Below are positions 7,031 to 8,667 of a DNA stretch of 8,667 nt, in pieces. The stretch covers positions 20,262-28,928 of the forward strand of contig NZYH01000023.1 of assembly GCA_002697825.1 (NCBI GenBank). The letters are read 5' to 3'. Position 1 is the stretch's first letter; each line of letters begins with the position of its first letter. Source of the stretch: Nitrospina sp. Its GTDB lineage: Bacteria; Nitrospinota; Nitrospinia; Nitrospinales; VA-1. The notes beneath the pieces were generated by a model. It saw nothing but the letters and a program-made list of their open reading frames with translations. It made no database searches and was not told the DNA's origin. The position numbers and the translations under genes were made by a program.

Positions 7031-7058
7031 TTAAACTTAACCTACTCAATCATAAATA
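7031..7058 (+). promoter_or_regulatory. Candidate tyrS promoter in a 210-base divergent gap
   Basis: The gap 6864-7073 lies between the divergent starts of the membrane-protein gene and tyrS. The best plus-strand match is TTAAAC (7031-7036), 16 bases, TAAATA (7053-7058), which would leave only a short leader before the start at 7074. Just upstream is a short palindrome, TTTGAG-G-CTCAAA (7016-7028), possibly an operator. No T-box leader is visible before tyrS. The match is weak and the region AT-rich. Confidence 0.25.
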
Positions 7059-7073
7059 TCTTATGAGCAAATT

Positions 7074-8273
7074 ATGCTGCCAGTTGAAGAACAATTAAAA
7101 ACCCTTAGAAGGGGTACAGCGGAGATCATTGATGAAAAAGATCTAAAGGAATTGCTGGCAAAAGGTAAACCGTTACGTATCAAAGCCGGTTTTGACCCAA
7201 CAGCTCCTGATCTACATCTTGGGCACACCGTGCTTTTACACAAAATGAAACAGTTTCAGGACCTGGGTCACGAAGTCATTTTTCTTATTGGAGATTTCAC
7301 AGGGATGATTGGAGACCCAACTGGGCGTTCTGAGACAAGAAGAAATCTGACGCCAGATGAAGTAAAAGAAAATGCTAAAACTTATCTGGAACAGGTTTAC
7401 AAAATTCTAGATATTAAAAAAACCATCATTTCTTATAACAGTGAATGGATGGGAAAGTTTACATCTGTAAACATGATCGAATTAGCCGCACAATATACTG
7501 TGGCACGTATGTTGGAAAGAGATGATTTTCAAAAACGGCTAGCAAAAAATCTACCCGTATCTATCCACGAACTTATGTACCCACTGATTCAAGGTTATGA
7601 CTCTGTTGCCTTGAAGTCGGACGTAGAACTTGGAGGTACCGACCAAAAATTTAATCTACTAGTAGGCCGGGACCTTCAACGAGCATATGGTCAAAAACCT
7701 CAAATTGTTCTTACCATGCCTCTACTAGAAGGAACGGATGGAGTTCAAAAAATGAGTAAGAGTTTAGGCAACAGTATCGGGGTATTTGATCCTCCCAACG
7801 AAATGCTTGGAAAAATCATGTCAATATCTGATGACTTAATGTGGCGGTATTATGAGCTGCTAAGTCAGGTATCGACAGACCAACTGAGTTCAATGCAAGA
7901 ACAAGCAAAATCAGGAACATTGAATCCAAAAGATGCCAAGATTAATTTAGCTAAAGAGATTGTTGCTCTTTACCACTCTTCGAGTTTAGCAGAAGCTGCT
8001 ATTGCTGAATTTGAAAATGTATTCAAGAAAAAGAATACTCCTGAAGATATTCCAGTCATAATCGGTTGGGGTCCAGAATCCTACAACATTTGCAATATTC
8101 TAAAAGATAATAAACTAACAGACAGCACTTCTGCGGCTCGAAGATTGATTCAGCAGGGCTCGGTAACTGTCAATGGCGAAAAAGTTGAGGATGTGAATCA
8201 GGAGTTTTCAGGAGATCAGGAATACTTGATTAAAGTTGGTAAAAAAAGGTTTCTGAAAATTGCCCCTGGTTAG
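7074..8273 (+). CDS. tyrS: Tyrosyl-tRNA synthetase
   Basis: This cytoplasmic enzyme activates tyrosine with ATP and charges tRNA-Tyr. It is complete at 399 residues, in the usual range. Class I signatures are present: [15 protein letters not shown] with the HIGH-type motif HLGH at 48-51, [15 protein letters not shown] shortly after, [18 protein letters not shown] for tyrosine and acceptor-end recognition, and an intact KMSKS at 226-230. Residues about 335-395 form a C-terminal S4 RNA-binding domain ([20 protein letters not shown]). Its [11 protein letters not shown] and [14 protein letters not shown] wording resembles the TyrS2-type group. The ATG at 7074 has only a weak GAG 6 bases upstream. 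An out-of-frame ATG lies at 7063. The gene appears monocistronic and divergent from the membrane-protein and methyltransferase pair. Confidence 0.97.
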   Translation: MLPVEEQLKTLRRGTAEIIDEKDLKELLAKGKPLRIKAGFDPTAPDLHLGHTVLLHKMKQFQDLGHEVIFLIGDFTGMIGDPTGRSETRRNLTPDEVKENAKTYLEQVYKILDIKKTIISYNSEWMGKFTSVNMIELAAQYTVARMLERDDFQKRLAKNLPVSIHELMYPLIQGYDSVALKSDVELGGTDQKFNLLVGRDLQRAYGQKPQIVLTMPLLEGTDGVQKMSKSLGNSIGVFDPPNEMLGKIMSISDDLMWRYYELLSQVSTDQLSSMQEQAKSGTLNPKDAKINLAKEIVALYHSSSLAEAAIAEFENVFKKKNTPEDIPVIIGWGPESYNICNILKDNKLTDSTSAARRLIQQGSVTVNGEKVEDVNQEFSGDQEYLIKVGKKRFLKIAPG

Positions 8274-8633
8274 CACTTATTAATCTGTTTTCCTCAATGT
8301 ACGTTCTAGTTTTTCTCAATAATTGCTGTTTGGCTTTATTTTCCTCGGTACCTACCATTTTTATTTGGGGAGCGTATAAAAACAAAAAAATCTAATTAAT
8401 CCCCAATAGATCGAAATTAAAACCATCGGGTTTTTCCAGAATTGCCTTGAATATCCTAAGCCCAACCTTATATAACTCGTATAAACTCTCTTAAATAAAC
8501 CCAGACCAAACCTTACCCTTATTATTTGGCGTAATTTATTGCATTTTTAAGTTATTTTTGCCATTACAAAGGCTCACAGCCAAAATGAGAATTTTTCAAT
8601 TAAACATACTAGAAAAAAGACTAGGGAATTCAT
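8274..8633. other. Intergenic stretch after tyrS with no convincing gene
   Basis: These 360 bases hold no open frame I would call a gene. Seen in it are an inverted repeat TTGGGGA (8365-8371) and TCCCCAA (8400-8406) with a 28-base gap and no T-run on either side, the hairpin at 8419-8435, and a 42-codon minus-strand frame (8230-8358) discussed in the findings. An ATG at 8585 opens a frame that runs off the window, but it overlaps the strong promoter at 8634-8661 and is doubtful. Confidence 0.55.
8419..8435 (+). terminator. Weak candidate terminator downstream of tyrS
   Basis: AAAACC (8419-8424) and GGTTTT (8429-8434) pair around a 4-base loop and are followed by one more T, so the T-tract is mostly inside the stem. 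It lies about 145 bases past the tyrS stop. The stem has only two G-C pairs, which is weak for an intrinsic terminator, but I see nothing better before the promoter at the window end. Confidence 0.28.
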
Positions 8634-8661
8634 TTGACAACCAATATTGGCAAAGTATAAT
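8634..8661 (+). promoter_or_regulatory. Perfect-consensus sigma-70 promoter pointing out of the window
   Basis: TTGACA (8634-8639) and TATAAT (8656-8661) are both exact matches to the sigma-70 consensus, separated by 16 bases, within the functional 16-18 range. Transcription would start about at the window edge and run rightward, so the gene served lies beyond base 8667. Both boxes being perfect suggests a strong or tightly repressed promoter; the palindrome in its spacer favours the second. Confidence 0.68.
8641..8650. promoter_or_regulatory. Palindromic operator candidate in the promoter spacer
   Basis: CCAATATTGG is a perfect 10-bp palindrome lying wholly between the -35 and -10 boxes of the promoter at 8634-8661. 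A half-site ATTGG recurs at the window end (8663-8667). A dimeric repressor bound here would block RNA polymerase. The regulator is unknown, and its gene may be the one beyond the window edge. Confidence 0.42.
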
Positions 8662-8667
8662 TATTGG

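Noticed and set aside
6957..7033. Short plus-strand frame upstream of tyrS starting near 6955 as a possible leader peptide
   Set aside because: About 26 codons with no tyrosine codons, no ribosome binding site and no attenuator hairpin, so nothing supports a leader-peptide role for tyrS control.
8585..8667. ATG-opened frame running off the right end (begins MRIFQLNILEKRLG)
   Set aside because: It has no well-placed ribosome binding site and would be crossed by a perfect-consensus promoter with an internal palindrome at 8634-8661. 27 codons are too few to judge, so it was not listed as a gene.

Overview
The window looks like an AT-rich, Gram-negative bacterial chromosome. It carries housekeeping genes at both ends (lepA-lepB on the left, tyrS on the right) and a set of poorly characterised genes between them. 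A lipoprotein with a C19 lipobox, a LepB of the compact 223-residue kind and an exported phosphodiester glycosidase fit a free-living Gram-negative. The style of LepB and LepA would suit a deltaproteobacterial or Nitrospinota-like lineage, but that is an impression and not a result. I see no insertion sequence, tRNA, rRNA, CRISPR array or phage gene.

Left block (1-2252, + strand): the 3' half of lepA, lepB overlapping it by 11 bases, and a HAD-family phosphatase 13 bases after lepB. They read as one operon. LepA is a ribosome-associated elongation GTPase, LepB removes signal peptides, and the HAD enzyme probably acts on a small phosphorylated metabolite.

First minus-strand block (2249-3725): a 313-residue protein I cannot assign, whose stop codon interlocks with that of the HAD gene, and upstream of it a DUF4399 lipoprotein. 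A clear rho-independent terminator lies between these two minus-strand genes, only 20 bases before the 313-residue gene starts. The 381 bases from 3726 to 4106 are a very AT-rich divergent intergenic region with a 13-bp inverted repeat and candidate promoters.

Central + pair (4107-5344): a secreted or membrane-anchored phosphodiester glycosidase (DUF2233/NAGPA-like), followed after 8 bases by a TTG-started, single-domain ModE-type winged-helix regulator that lacks the molybdate-binding domain. They are probably co-transcribed.

Second minus-strand pair (6863 down to 5362): a small four-helix membrane protein and a class I SAM-dependent methyltransferase with a long unassigned N-terminal half. 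The two genes overlap and are probably translationally coupled.

Right block (7074-8667, + strand): complete tyrS, then about 390 bases without a convincing gene. The last bases hold a perfect-consensus sigma-70 promoter (TTGACA, 16 bases, TATAAT) with a perfect 10-bp palindrome in its spacer. It points out of the window and should drive a gene that begins just beyond it.
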